Origin: Lachnospiraceae bacterium
GTDB lineage: Bacteria > Bacillota > Clostridia > Lachnospirales > Lachnospiraceae
NCBI GenBank assembly: GCA_021153325.1
Contig: JAGKTQ010000012.1
Span: forward strand, 1 to 61,589
Direction: 5' to 3'
Length of the DNA stretch: 61,589 nt
Part shown: one piece after another, positions 8,880 through 18,030 of the stretch
How positions within the stretch are numbered: the first letter of the stretch is position 1
Layout: every line of letters begins with the position of its first letter
Position numbers and translations under genes: made by a program
Notes under the pieces: model-generated
What the model saw: the letters and a program-made list of their open reading frames with translations, nothing else
Database searches by the model: none
Told to the model about the DNA's origin: nothing

Positions 8880-8906
8880 AATTCAATACCCTTTCTATGG
8901 AAAGCC

Positions 8907-10106
8907 TTATGAACTACTTTTGACTTTCATATATTGGTAGCCTTTTTGCGGTTTGATAACAGGTGCTATGCTACATGGTCCCGAAACCGGTGGCACAACC
9001 TTTCCTTCCATAATCCCTTCACAAAGTTCATATAATCTCTCCGCTGCTACTGTATCATTCCATTCCTGTGCAATCCTTTTATAAGATTCGCGCCCGAATT
9101 TTTCTATCTTTTCCTTATCTTTTGCCAGACGAAGTCCTTCCCTGATAAACTCTTTTTCATCGCCTGTCCGGTAAACATAGCCATTTTCTCCCTCTTTTAA
9201 TAAATAGGGTACAGCTCCGATACCGTGTCCGGCAATCAAAGCACATCCACTGTTCATGGACTCATTGACAACAGCGCCCCATCCTTCTCTATAATCACTG
9301 GTAAAGAGAAAAATATCTGCTTCTTCCATCTGGGCACGTACTTCCTGTGGACTTAAAAAGCCAAGCAATTTTACTTCATCCTGCAAGTCCCATTTTTCTA
9401 TTTCTGAAATAACACTTGTTTTTTCTTCTCCATCCCCGATCATGTAAAGTTCAAACGAAATTCCTTCTTCTTTCAGCGCCTTCGCAAGATGTACCGGATA
9501 CTCCGGATGCTTCAAAGCAAGGAATCTGGCTGCAAACAGGAGACGAATTTTACCACTTTCTTCTCTGCGTCTTCTCTTTTTTTCCATCAATTGTTCGATA
9601 TCCTGCTCTTGAAATGCTGGAAAATAGCCAAAACAATACTTTTTATCCGGGTAAGCCTTTATCAAGGCAAAATCCGATGCTACATAAGCACCGGCACACA
9701 AAAGATAGACCGGAGCTTTTCGATACCTTATATGGTCATGGTATTTTTTACAAAGTCCTCGTGGGGAAATGGCTTTCCACTGTCCTTCTCTGTAAATACG
9801 TTCCGAATAACGGATTACCGGCTTTCCTGCCTGCAAACGTTCTTCAATATAGCTTTCATCCTCCACACCGCCAAATATCACCACATCACTGTCCATAATG
9901 ATCTTGCGGCACTTTTCCTTCTCCTCATAAAAACACTTAACATAAGGAATCTTAGAAACATCTGCTGCCCAGCCCATATCGGAGCGTTCCTTTTCCATAG
10001 GCATAGTCTGAATAAAGCAATAATCGTCTTTCAGCTTTTCGTACAAGCGACCTGCCAGAGGCATCTGATGATGATTAATATAATTAGACACAAACGTTAA
10101 TTTCAT
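8907..10106 (-). CDS. Glycosyltransferase family 4 (GT-B)
   Basis: A GT-B retaining glycosyltransferase of 399 residues. The C-terminal donor domain has 'LFAARFLALKHPEYPVHLA', 'LLGFLSPQEVRAQMEEADIFLFTSDYREGWG' motifs (given here in part) and the 'VVNESMNSGCALIAG' E-x7-E type segment of GT4 enzymes. The start at 10106 has GGAG 8 bp upstream and overlaps the end of the upstream GT4 gene by 23 bp, which suggests translational coupling. An upstream in-frame ATG at 10211 would give an unlikely long overlap. It probably adds a hexose to the lipid-linked repeat unit. Confidence 0.85.
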   Translation of the reverse strand: MKLTFVSNYINHHQMPLAGRLYEKLKDDYCFIQTMPMEKERSDMGWAADVSKIPYVKCFYEEKEKCRKIIMDSDVVIFGGVEDESYIEERLQAGKPVIRYSERIYREGQWKAISPRGLCKKYHDHIRYRKAPVYLLCAGAYVASDFALIKAYPDKKYCFGYFPAFQEQDIEQLMEKKRRRREESGKIRLLFAARFLALKHPEYPVHLAKALKEEGISFELYMIGDGEEKTSVISEIEKWDLQDEVKLLGFLSPQEVRAQMEEADIFLFTSDYREGWGAVVNESMNSGCALIAGHGIGAVPYLLKEGENGYVYRTGDEKEFIREGLRLAKDKEKIEKFGRESYKRIAQEWNDTVAAERLYELCEGIMEGKVVPPVSGPCSIAPVIKPQKGYQYMKVKSSS

Positions 10107-11358
10107 GATAAATCTCCAAAAGTCTTTCGTAATTCGTCTTAGAATCATGGGTAATAGCTGCTCTTTGTCTGGCTGATGCAGACAATCTTTCTGCCAGCAT
10201 GTCATCCCCAAAAATGCGGAGAATCTGCTCTGCCATTTTTTTCGTATCCTCTACCGGATAAAAAAGTCCTTCTTTTTCTCCTTCAAAAAGGCTCGGTACG
10301 CCACCAACCTCACTGCTTACGACTGGCACACCCAAAAGCATTGCCTCCCCTACAGAGTTCGGTGAATTTTCTATTAAGGAAGCTGAAAGAAATACGTGAC
10401 TTTTTAAAAACTGTCCACACATTTCTTCTGCATCCTGCTTCCCCAGAAACACAACATGCTCCTGCAAATGATGATCCGAAATGAGCTGTAACAAATACTG
10501 CCCGTATGTTCCAATCTTGATCTTATCCTTCAAACTGCTGTATGCAGTAATTTTGTCTCCTGCTACATATAATTTGGTATCCGGGAATTTTTTTATGATT
10601 TCCGGCATTGCCTGTAAAACAAAATGCAAGCCTTTGATTGTATAATTTCCCTGACTGACAAAGATCGAATGTTTCTCACAGTTCTGTAAACTCCACGTCT
10701 TTCCATAAAAGTTACTGCGCAGAGTCTCGTTCCACTTAAAATACGTTGCTTCTTTTGCTAATTTTTCCAAAACACGCTTGTCCCAAGCAGTTCTTCCTGC
10801 AACATTTCCAGCCAGACTTAGGGCTTCCCGTTCATTCTTGCCACGCGCCACGAACTTTTCCTGCTGTTTCAAAATATTGTCTTTTTTCAACCAGTCACGG
10901 AAAGTTTCCTTTTTACAGACACGGCTTGGAACTCCAATCGTATAGTTTTTCGCACATTCTGTACAAATACCTTGCATAGAAATAAGCAACTTATCTTTTT
11001 TAGGGAATACCTTTGCCATGGCAAGTGTATGCGGAAATTCCGTACCAAAAACATGTACCACATCCGGTTGAAACTGACTTAAGATTTTCGCAAGACGTTC
11101 TTCCAGACCAGTATCGTAGATTTCCGGATGAAGCGTATCCTCATAAAATCCATAATAAGAAAGACCATCTGCTTCTCCACAGATTCCATCTTTATCCTGT
11201 TCTACCGGGAAACAAATACCAAGTGTTATTTTATTTTCTTTATTTGCAAGAATTGTTTCTGAAATACCAGTCAGCCAACCTTCTTTATTACTTTTCGGCA
11301 TGCCCAACTCTTCTGCAATCCTTGGCAGCATAATGTTACATAACCATAAAACTTTCAT
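10084..11358 (-). CDS. Glycosyltransferase family 4 (GT-B)
   Basis: A GT4-type enzyme of 424 residues starting 'MKVLWLCNIMLPRIAEELG'. The N-terminal acceptor domain has 'FQPDVVHVFGTEFPHTLA', and the donor domain has 'SIFVSQGNYTIKGLHFVLQA', 'GDKITAYSS' and the conserved 'SLIENSPNSVGEAMLLGVPV' segment, where the glutamates bind the nucleotide sugar. The Met at 11358 is chosen because AAAGG lies just before it; 11373 is the next candidate. It overlaps the following GT4 gene by 23 bp and follows the GT2 gene by 29 bp, all in one operon. Its role is in the surface glycan; its specificity is unknown. Confidence 0.85.
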   Translation of the reverse strand: MKVLWLCNIMLPRIAEELGMPKSNKEGWLTGISETILANKENKITLGICFPVEQDKDGICGEADGLSYYGFYEDTLHPEIYDTGLEERLAKILSQFQPDVVHVFGTEFPHTLAMAKVFPKKDKLLISMQGICTECAKNYTIGVPSRVCKKETFRDWLKKDNILKQQEKFVARGKNEREALSLAGNVAGRTAWDKRVLEKLAKEATYFKWNETLRSNFYGKTWSLQNCEKHSIFVSQGNYTIKGLHFVLQAMPEIIKKFPDTKLYVAGDKITAYSSLKDKIKIGTYGQYLLQLISDHHLQEHVVFLGKQDAEEMCGQFLKSHVFLSASLIENSPNSVGEAMLLGVPVVSSEVGGVPSLFEGEKEGLFYPVEDTKKMAEQILRIFGDDMLAERLSASARQRAAITHDSKTNYERLLEIYHEINVCV

Positions 11359-11387
11359 ACTTCTGCCTTTCAATAGCGTTTGTTATG

Positions 11388-12176
11388 TTATTTATTGTGA
11401 TAAAGCATCTTTTTCAAACTGTTGTATATTTTAGAAAAATGTTCACTTTCCGCCATTTTACTACGAAGCGGTGCAAGTGTTACCGCCAATATCAATTTAT
11501 ATTTGAACAGCTGACTCCGACTCATATATTTGGAGGTAATTTCTTTATGCTCTTTCGCAGATATTTTTTTATTTTCTCTCGTTTCAGAAAAACCGCCGCC
11601 CTCATAATCTGCTACCAGGATCGGTATATAAAGCGGAGCTGCCTCTTTTTCAAAAAAGCACCAAAGAAAATGTTCATAATCTGCACGCACCTTATATTGT
11701 AATAGATACCCACGCTCCTCAAAAAGTTCTTTTCGATAAAAACAAGCTTGATGGCAAGGCACATTACGATAACATCCAAAGGCATCCATATGTGGATTGG
11801 ACGGCACTACACTATTCGTAAGCATGGAAAAGATATTTCCATAAAAGATTTTTGCATGGCTTCCCTGCGCGGATTTCCATACATTCTCCAATACGGTTTT
11901 ATCATGGAAACAATCTCCACAGTTTAAAAAGAACAAAATCTCTCCCCTTGCCTGTACCGCTGCCTGATTCATGGCATCATAAATTCCTTTATCCGCCTGT
12001 TTGATCACGTGGATATTCTCTCTTTTTTCCAGCGCATCCACTGCCCCATCCGTAGAATTGCCGTCCTTTATTATAATTTCCACATTTTTTTCTGTCTGTT
12101 CCAGTATGCTGTCCACAGTCTGTTTCAATTTCTCGCCCGGATTTAAACATACTACGATAATACTAAATAAAACCAT
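11388..12176 (-). CDS. Glycosyltransferase family 2 (WcaE-like)
   Basis: A protein of 262 residues with the GT2 opening 'FSIIVVCLNPGEKLKQTVDS' and the 'IIIKDGNSTDG' and 'ADKGIYDAMNQAA' motifs typical of the colanic acid WcaE-like subgroup, where 'DxGIYDAMN' takes part in acceptor/donor binding. The DxD-like site is 'FFLNCGDCF' (about 85-93). It lies in the middle of the polysaccharide operon, after the polymerase gene. It adds a sugar to the repeat unit in the cytoplasm; I cannot name the sugar. Confidence 0.82.
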   Translation of the reverse strand: MVLFSIIVVCLNPGEKLKQTVDSILEQTEKNVEIIIKDGNSTDGAVDALEKRENIHVIKQADKGIYDAMNQAAVQARGEILFFLNCGDCFHDKTVLENVWKSAQGSHAKIFYGNIFSMLTNSVVPSNPHMDAFGCYRNVPCHQACFYRKELFEERGYLLQYKVRADYEHFLWCFFEKEAAPLYIPILVADYEGGGFSETRENKKISAKEHKEITSKYMSRSQLFKYKLILAVTLAPLRSKMAESEHFSKIYNSLKKMLYHNK

Positions 12177-12228
12177 CTTTGTATTGTCTTCCTCTTTCTA
12201 TTTCCTCTATTGCCAGTTGACCTTTCTA

Positions 12229-13329
12229 TTAATTCACGCGAAATATCCATGTCTGATACGGCAAAAGCTTGATCAACGGATCATATGCCTTGTAAAGAAA
12301 CGCCGCAAAATATACGATGGCGGCTGCCACAAATAACCCTTTCCACAGCTTTCTTTCTTTCTCGTTTGGCAGTGCTGCTACCATGCCCGGTAACAAAAAA
12401 AGCTGTCCTACATTCATATAATAACCAATTCTGGATACCTCCGGTATAAAAGAACCACATAAATACAACAAAAGTGACAAATAATTCAGTTGGAAAAAGA
12501 ATCGATTCATCGGTCTGTCCTGAATCGTCTTCCTGTACAATAGTAACCCCGCTGCAAAAATTCCTGCACACCGCAAAATGTTGACTGGCGAGGTGCCGCC
12601 TTCCAGATAAATTGTGTTGGCATAGTTTGGATAAATTTTAATAATAATCTTCAAAATAATATCCTGCATAGCAAAACCTGCTATACCAGCCACCGCCAAA
12701 AGAACCATCTGCCACCGCTTCCATGCAAATCCGGCAATAAAATAAATGGGAATCACAATGAGTATGGACTTATGAAAAGAAGCTGCAAAGAGTACGACTA
12801 AAACAAACTTTCCGTATTCCTTTTTCAGCACATATTTCATAGAAACTACAGCTAAAGCAAGTGCCATATAATAGCGGACTGTATTCATGCTGTTAAAATA
12901 ATAGCCAAAAGTCATGAACAACAGAAAGGAAAAAGCAAAATCCACACTTAAATCATAAATGCCTTTTAAGAACAGCGCTATTGTAATTGCCGCAAATACC
13001 GCAAAGATCAGAAGATTTACGTTCGTACCGAAAATATACTGAATGCCCTTTACAAGAAAATTAAAGCCAATTTCTGTAGGAACTCCATCACTGCCTTCTA
13101 TCATCATTAACCGGAAAAATTCTTCGTACCTTGTGTAGTCATTTCCTACCTCTACACGACACGCGGACACAGCAAAGAGTAACAGAAAAATACCGCACAA
13201 CAGTATGCGGTTACGCAGCTTCTGCCTTGTGAGCATGGATATGGAATTGTTTCTGGTTGTAACATCTTTTTGTACAAAGTATGCCATAACAACTGTTATT
13301 ATAGTCAGACTAATATATACCCACATCAT
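12229..13329 (-). CDS. EpsG/Wzy-type polysaccharide polymerase
   Basis: An integral membrane protein of 366 residues with about ten hydrophobic helices. The N-terminal part 'RVEVGNDYTRYEEFF' and 'EIGFNFLVKGIQYIFG' match the EpsG family, where the 'GxDYxxY' and 'ExGF' motifs are typical. 'MNTVRYYMALALAVVSMKYV' is the family's conserved Arg-rich periplasm-facing loop and helix. It would join lipid-linked repeat units on the outer face of the membrane, in step with the Wzz-type protein encoded at 14188-15261. The start could also be the second Met. It lies between two GT2 genes of the same operon. Confidence 0.85.
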   Translation of the reverse strand: MMWVYISLTIITVVMAYFVQKDVTTRNNSISMLTRQKLRNRILLCGIFLLLFAVSACRVEVGNDYTRYEEFFRLMMIEGSDGVPTEIGFNFLVKGIQYIFGTNVNLLIFAVFAAITIALFLKGIYDLSVDFAFSFLLFMTFGYYFNSMNTVRYYMALALAVVSMKYVLKKEYGKFVLVVLFAASFHKSILIVIPIYFIAGFAWKRWQMVLLAVAGIAGFAMQDIILKIIIKIYPNYANTIYLEGGTSPVNILRCAGIFAAGLLLYRKTIQDRPMNRFFFQLNYLSLLLYLCGSFIPEVSRIGYYMNVGQLFLLPGMVAALPNEKERKLWKGLFVAAAIVYFAAFLYKAYDPLIKLLPYQTWIFRVN

Positions 13330-13362
13330 CCATTTACATCTTTCATTTTGCCATTTTTTAAA

Positions 13363-14142
13363 CTATTCTGCTGCCTCTTTCATTCCGTTCTTCATCAGCT
13401 TATATGCTTTCATCCACGAAATGTCCTTGCACATTACATCCTTATGTTTCAAAAGAAACCGCAGCGCAATTACCTTTTTCAAGCTTCCGTACAAATGATA
13501 ATACAAAACACCTCTATCAAAGAAAAATTTCTCATTATATCCATGAAACCATGTGGATTCCCGAACCGTTTCTTTTCCAATCGTCACTGGTGCACAATAA
13601 ACTTTCAATCCCTTTTGTATGCATTCTTTTAAAAAGAGGCTGTCTTCACCATTGCTGTATTTTGCTCCACCACCAAATAACAGGGAAAAGGTAATATTTT
13701 TCTTTCTTATTTTTTCCAAACGAAAAGCAAAGCTGTACGTCGGATATCTGCCACTGTTATACCACTTTACTCTTCCGTATTCTTCAATGTGGTAGGTTCT
13801 GCGTTCCTCGGCTACATCTACATTGAACAAAATCATATCTGCATCCGGATTTTTTTCAAACTCCGCAAGTACCTTTTTTTCATAATCCGCGCTATATACA
13901 ATATCTTCATCCGAAAAAAGACAGATGTCACTATCCGCACGCAAAAGCGCATTATTACGGCTTAATCCCACACCTCTTTCCTTGAAGGAATAGGCTTTGA
14001 TCAGTCTTCCCTTTCTCTCAAACTCTTCATAGTCAAAATAGTCGGTCTGATTTATGATGATGGCTTCCGTAGAAAGATTCATTTTATCTGCAAGATGTCT
14101 CGGTTCTTCCCCGACAGCAGACACCAAAAGCTGCAATTTCAT
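13363..14142 (-). CDS. Glycosyltransferase family 2
   Basis: A GT-A protein of 259 residues. The opening 'MKLQLLVSAVGEEPRHLA' is followed by 'GVGLSRNNALLRADSDICLFSDEDIVY' (two halves), where 'SDED' is the metal-binding DxD equivalent near residue 80. A later 'GGGAKYSNGEDSLFLKECI' gives the 'xED' acceptor motif common in this subgroup. An in-frame GTG lies two codons earlier (14148) behind a weak GGGTGG; I prefer the ATG at 14142. It sits between the Wzz-type gene and the polymerase gene in the operon. Confidence 0.8.
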   Translation of the reverse strand: MKLQLLVSAVGEEPRHLADKMNLSTEAIIINQTDYFDYEEFERKGRLIKAYSFKERGVGLSRNNALLRADSDICLFSDEDIVYSADYEKKVLAEFEKNPDADMILFNVDVAEERRTYHIEEYGRVKWYNSGRYPTYSFAFRLEKIRKKNITFSLLFGGGAKYSNGEDSLFLKECIQKGLKVYCAPVTIGKETVRESTWFHGYNEKFFFDRGVLYYHLYGSLKKVIALRFLLKHKDVMCKDISWMKAYKLMKNGMKEAAE

Positions 14143-14187
14143 ATTCACAACCCACCCTTTCTCTTATCCTAATCTAAAAATGCACAT

Positions 14188-15261
14188 TTATCTTTTCTTC
14201 CAGTAATATGCACGATACATTTTTTTATCAGCATTGCATAAAATAGCATGTGTTATTTTGCAGTTTTGTTTTTCTAGATCAGAAAAATATCGTTCTGCTC
14301 TTTTTCCGTCCGCACCACCATAGCAGAAGCAGCCAATAACCGCATCTGCCTGTCGCAGCATTTCATAATCCGGTACTGTTCCTTTTGCAAACGACACTTC
14401 AACGACCTCTGCTCCAACAGCAGCTTTTATGATTTCCTTTATCTCATCCTGCGTTTCCTGCAATTTCGCATCCTGTTCAAAGCCTACAAGCGCAATCTGT
14501 TTTTTCTCCTTCAGTAAGTAGGCTGCATTTGCCAAAAATTCTTCCCGATTATCCTCGTTTCCTTCTTTTTTACCGCTTTTTTTATAAAATACGCCAAGCA
14601 CTGGAACAGAAAAGCGCTTCTCAATATCCTTTGGTAAATATACAGAAGAATCCATGCAACATACAATGAGCCATACAAAAAGTGATACCACAGCTCCACA
14701 GACCAGACCGAAAATTGTCCAGTTCTTCGTTGCATCTCCTACAACAATTTCCTTAGCTTCTTCACTTCGAATGACCCGGATTCCATCAATTTCCTTAATA
14801 TCTTCCGGAAAATGTGCCAAAGACTTGGCGGTCGCTTCTGCGATCAGCTCTGTTGTTTCCACATCCGAAGTAGTTACCGTGATCGTAAGAACACGCACAT
14901 CGGAAATAATATCAGCCACAACTGCATTTTCCACGGTTTCCTTACTGATCCCTTCCGGTAAAAGAGACATCGTATAGTTTAAGATCGCGTCGGACTTCAT
15001 TAAATCATTCCAAGTATAGTCATTGTAGTAACCATATCCTATCCCCGTGCTGTCTTCTGCAAAATCAATATAATATTTTGTCTCTGCCTGATATTCTCTT
15101 GCCGCTGGATTTAGCAGCTTATAAAGCTGATACCCACCTGCACAAATAGCAGCACCCGCCAGTGCTGCTACAAAAATGATCCATATACGATTGAACAAAC
15201 GCAAAAGAAAGAAGCGCAAATCCATTCCTTCCTCTGCCAAAATTTCTTTTTCCAGTTCCAT
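14188..15261 (-). CDS. Wzz/CpsC-type chain-length regulator with kinase-like tail
   Basis: A polysaccharide co-polymerase of 357 residues: a membrane helix near residues 28-50, an outside-facing domain, and a second helix near 185-205 after a conserved Arg-rich stretch. After the second helix the protein continues for about 150 residues. This tail resembles the Rossmann fold of bacterial tyrosine kinases (CpsD/BY-kinase), with 'KQIALVGF' and 'LRQADAVIGCFCYGG' segments, but has no Walker A lysine motif and ends 'YRAYYWKKR'. So it looks like a CpsC-CpsD fusion with an inactive kinase domain (inferred). The start directly follows the stop of the glycosylphosphotransferase gene (TAAATG). It likely sets glycan length with the polymerase at 12229-13329. 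Confidence 0.8.
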   Translation of the reverse strand: MELEKEILAEEGMDLRFFLLRLFNRIWIIFVAALAGAAICAGGYQLYKLLNPAAREYQAETKYYIDFAEDSTGIGYGYYNDYTWNDLMKSDAILNYTMSLLPEGISKETVENAVVADIISDVRVLTITVTTSDVETTELIAEATAKSLAHFPEDIKEIDGIRVIRSEEAKEIVVGDATKNWTIFGLVCGAVVSLFVWLIVCCMDSSVYLPKDIEKRFSVPVLGVFYKKSGKKEGNEDNREEFLANAAYLLKEKKQIALVGFEQDAKLQETQDEIKEIIKAAVGAEVVEVSFAKGTVPDYEMLRQADAVIGCFCYGGADGKRAERYFSDLEKQNCKITHAILCNADKKMYRAYYWKKR

Positions 15262-16671
15262 TTACTGCCTCATTTCCGTTTCTTCGTCCTCTTCATACTG
15301 TTTGTCTCTTTTTAATGCGGTTGTCTGTTTCTGATCTACGCCCTCTGTGCTTTCCGGTTTCAACACGATCTTTAACGTAAGAAGCATCAACTTCAGATCC
15401 AGCCACACACTGTAATTTTCAATATAAAACAGATCCAATTTCAATTTATCATACGGAGTTGTATTATATTTTCCGTAGACCTGTGCATATCCGGCAAGCC
15501 CTGCTTTTACTTTCATGCGGAAAGCAAATTCCGGCATTTCCTCCATATACTGTTCTATAATTTCAGGACGCTCCGGTCTTGGACCGACAAACGACATTTC
15601 CCCTTTAATAATATTAAAAAGCTGAGGAAGCTCATCAATACGGCAGGCACGGATAAACTTTCCAATCGGTGTGATACGACTGTCATTTTTAGAGGCAAGT
15701 CTTGCTACTCCATCCTTTTCTGCATCTACACGCATGCTTCGGAATTTCAAGATCTGAAATTCCTTACCACCTCTTGTACAACGAGTCTGTTTGTAAAGTA
15801 CTGGTCCGCCATCATATAATTTAATGCAGATTGCCGTGATCAACATAAACGGAGAAGCGAGCACACACAAGAGCAATGCACATACCAGATCGATCAAACG
15901 CTTCGCCATACGCTGTTCTACCGTCAATGCATACTCCCTTGTCAAAAAGATCGGAGTATCAAATAAGTGTATCGGGTCTGCACCTTTCACAAGAACATCT
16001 GTAATCTTAGGCATCATATAAACACGAATCGAACGACCATAGCAGAATTTCATAAGATCATTTCGTACCTTCGCCGGAATATCCCACAGAACAACAGCAC
16101 CATAGCCATTTTGACATTCTTCAGTGATCTTATCCATACCTTCGCTTATATTCATACATTTTACAATGTTATATTTGTCCGGTCTTGTATCAAACTTGTC
16201 CAAAATATCTCTGATCGGACGTTCTCCGTAGATCAAAAGCATTTCTCTTGGTGGAAATACTTTTTGATAGACCTTTTGGCACACCCATGTCCACCCACCG
16301 GAAATTGCGATCTGACATGCAAACAAAATTAACATTGGTGTTACATCCACCAACTTTAGTGACATCAATGAGATTTGGAGATACGTGATCACATTTACGA
16401 TAGCTACCGAAAATACTTGTGAGAAAAATACATCCATAGACTTCAAATAGCCGATTTTCGTACCACCATAAGTATAAGAGAAAAAGACTAACAGCATAAA
16501 ATAAAGTGCAATAATAAGCCAATGCCCTTTTTGATAAAAATTAAGTCTCCAGCTTACCACTTCAAAATAACTGTTATACCATACAAAACTATATCCAATT
16601 GTCATAAAAAGAAGCCCAACTAAGGAAAGCTCCAATACAATAATCCTCTTAAGTGACTCAAAACGTCTCAT
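15262..16671 (-). CDS. Undecaprenyl-phosphate sugar phosphotransferase (WbaP/CpsE type)
   Basis: A polyprenyl glycosylphosphotransferase of 469 residues. Four to five N-terminal membrane helices (residues 10-130) are followed by a CoA-binding-like domain and then the catalytic bacterial sugar transferase domain. Key signatures are 'KRLIDLVCALLLCVLASPFM', 'ILKFRSMRVDAEKDG', 'FIRACRIDELPQLFNI' and 'GEMSFVGPRPERPE'. It transfers the first sugar-1-phosphate to undecaprenyl phosphate, starting the repeat unit. It is the first gene behind the promoter at 16718-16746 and is coupled to the Wzz-type gene. The sugar could be galactose, glucose or an N-acetyl-diamino sugar; sequence alone does not decide. 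Confidence 0.9.
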   Translation of the reverse strand: MRRFESLKRIIVLELSLVGLLFMTIGYSFVWYNSYFEVVSWRLNFYQKGHWLIIALYFMLLVFFSYTYGGTKIGYLKSMDVFFSQVFSVAIVNVITYLQISLMSLKLVDVTPMLILFACQIAISGGWTWVCQKVYQKVFPPREMLLIYGERPIRDILDKFDTRPDKYNIVKCMNISEGMDKITEECQNGYGAVVLWDIPAKVRNDLMKFCYGRSIRVYMMPKITDVLVKGADPIHLFDTPIFLTREYALTVEQRMAKRLIDLVCALLLCVLASPFMLITAICIKLYDGGPVLYKQTRCTRGGKEFQILKFRSMRVDAEKDGVARLASKNDSRITPIGKFIRACRIDELPQLFNIIKGEMSFVGPRPERPEIIEQYMEEMPEFAFRMKVKAGLAGYAQVYGKYNTTPYDKLKLDLFYIENYSVWLDLKLMLLTLKIVLKPESTEGVDQKQTTALKRDKQYEEDEETEMRQ

Positions 16672-16717
16672 ATCTATGACCGTACCTCTCTGTCCGCTAA
16701 ACGAACAATGTAATGAT

Positions 16718-16746
16718 AGTATACCATTTTATATAGAAAATGCCAA
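16718..16746 (-). promoter_or_regulatory. Strong sigma-A-like promoter of the wbaP-wzz polysaccharide operon
   Basis: On the minus strand TTGGCA (16741-16746) and TATACT (16718-16723) are spaced by exactly 17 bp, about 47 bp before the glycosylphosphotransferase start. It lies in the gap just after the GT2 gene at 16752-17498, so the main glycan operon has its own start. Confidence 0.7.
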
Positions 16747-16751
16747 TATCC

Positions 16752-17498
16752 TTATATTCTGCGCCAAACCGCGCGAAATGCCCAATTGACAAAATAATAG
16801 GCACTCTGTATCACGTTTAACCCTGCCTGTTTCCTATATAAAGACCAAATTCTCTTTATGGCAACAAGCTTATTAGAAGAAAGGGATTTTCCCGGTCTCC
16901 TGTATATAGCAAGATTTTCATTTAACCCATAAGCGGCATGGCCAGCCTTCAGGATCTGCCACCATGTTGCCGTATCTTCACTTGCTACATTAGGCATTCT
17001 AAGCAGATTTTTATCTATCTTTTCTGTATCCAAAAGCACAGTCGTAGTAAAAATGATCGTTCTGGAAAGTGCCTGCTTAAAGGTAAGTGTTTCCGGCACT
17101 TGCACAATTTTACCAGTTCCCTTTGCTTTTTCATCGCCAAATTCATACGCTGTAAAGCAAAAAGCAGCATTTTTTTCTTTCATAAAGGCAAGCTCTTTTT
17201 CCAGTTTTTCTTTTTTCCATACATCATCTGCATCCAGAAAAGCCAAATATCTACCACGCATTTGTTCCAGTCCAGTATTCCGTGCTTCGGCAGCTCCTGC
17301 ATTTTGTTCCTTTTTGATCAAACGGATCTTTTCCGACAAAAAAGGCTCTATTTTATCCACGCTATCGTCTTTGGAACAGTCATCTACTAAAATAAGTTCC
17401 CAATTCGTATAAGTCTGTTCCTGCACCATCTGTATTGTCTTTTCTATATATTTTCCGGCATTATACACCGGCACTACGATACTGACTAATCCTTCCAT
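16752..17498 (-). CDS. Glycosyltransferase family 2
   Basis: A GT2 enzyme of 248 residues: 'VSIVVPVYNAGKYIEKTI', 'ILVDDCSKDDSV', 'AAEARNTGLEQMRGRYLAFL' and the DxD site 'DADDVW' near residue 90. 'NVASEDTATWWQIL' near residue 178 is the ED acceptor motif. The short length and C-terminal basic helix fit Lactobacillus/Streptococcus-type capsular GT2 enzymes. A hairpin (17524-17549) lies between it and the Spo0A-like gene upstream, and the main operon promoter lies just after its stop, so it may be expressed separately from the wbaP operon. Confidence 0.83.
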   Translation of the reverse strand: MEGLVSIVVPVYNAGKYIEKTIQMVQEQTYTNWELILVDDCSKDDSVDKIEPFLSEKIRLIKKEQNAGAAEARNTGLEQMRGRYLAFLDADDVWKKEKLEKELAFMKEKNAAFCFTAYEFGDEKAKGTGKIVQVPETLTFKQALSRTIIFTTTVLLDTEKIDKNLLRMPNVASEDTATWWQILKAGHAAYGLNENLAIYRRPGKSLSSNKLVAIKRIWSLYRKQAGLNVIQSAYYFVNWAFRAVWRRI

Positions 17499-17523
17499 AG
17501 CTGCCCCTTTCGTAACTAAAGAG

Positions 17524-17549
17524 AAGGCAGGTAACTATTTACCTACCTT
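17524..17549 (-). terminator. Hairpin between the Spo0A-like gene and a GT2 gene, possible terminator or attenuator
   Basis: AAGGCAGGTAA (17524-17534) and TTTACCTACCTT (17538-17549) pair almost fully. On the minus strand the hairpin is followed only by CTTCTCTTTA, a weak U-tract. It could be a leaky terminator 32 bp downstream of the Spo0A-like gene. Confidence 0.5.
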
Positions 17550-17581
17550 CACCCTCATTTACTTTTAATTTACTGGATTCT

Positions 17582-17959
17582 TTAACGCAAGTCAAGTCTT
17601 ACCTTGTCAGCGATCCTTGCAATGTATTCACTGTTCGTTGGACGATTCTTTCCGGAATCTGCAGAATATCCAAACAGCTCTTCAAATGTTTCCATGTTGC
17701 CTCTTCCCCATGAGACCTCAATTGCATTACGAATTGCTCTTTCTACTTTCTGCTCTGTCGTTTTATAACGCTTAGCGATTTCCGGATACAAAAGCTTCGT
17801 TACGCTGCTTACAGTTTCCATATCTTTTCCCGAAATCATTATCGCTTCCCTAAGATAATGATACCCCTTTAAGTGAGCCGGTACTCCAATTTCCAACATA
17901 ATCTTGGTTATGTACCTTTCCAGTTCAACGTCTGGCATTGTTGCAATGTCCATTCTCAT
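17582..17959 (-). CDS. Stand-alone Spo0A C-terminal DNA-binding domain protein
   Basis: A 125-residue protein that aligns along its whole length with the effector domain of Spo0A: 'ITKIMLEIGVPAHLKGYHYL', 'KLLYPEIAKRY' and 'KVERAIRNAIEVSWGRGN', ending 'RPTNSEYIARIADKVRLDL'. The recognition-helix stretch is well conserved. There is no receiver domain, so phosphorylation cannot control it in the Spo0A way; it is not the sporulation regulator itself. It has its own promoter (18031-18059) and lies among capsule genes, which suggests a local transcription factor for the glycan locus. The Spo0A-type target (TGTCGAA) has a near match, TGTCGAG, at 17997-18003 in its own leader. Function is inferred. 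Confidence 0.85.
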   Translation of the reverse strand: MRMDIATMPDVELERYITKIMLEIGVPAHLKGYHYLREAIMISGKDMETVSSVTKLLYPEIAKRYKTTEQKVERAIRNAIEVSWGRGNMETFEELFGYSADSGKNRPTNSEYIARIADKVRLDLR

Positions 17960-18030
17960 TTCCCCTTTCCAAATTTCTACGCATCCTCACTTACCTTGTC
18001 GAGGATTTGGTTTTACTGCGGTACAACGAA

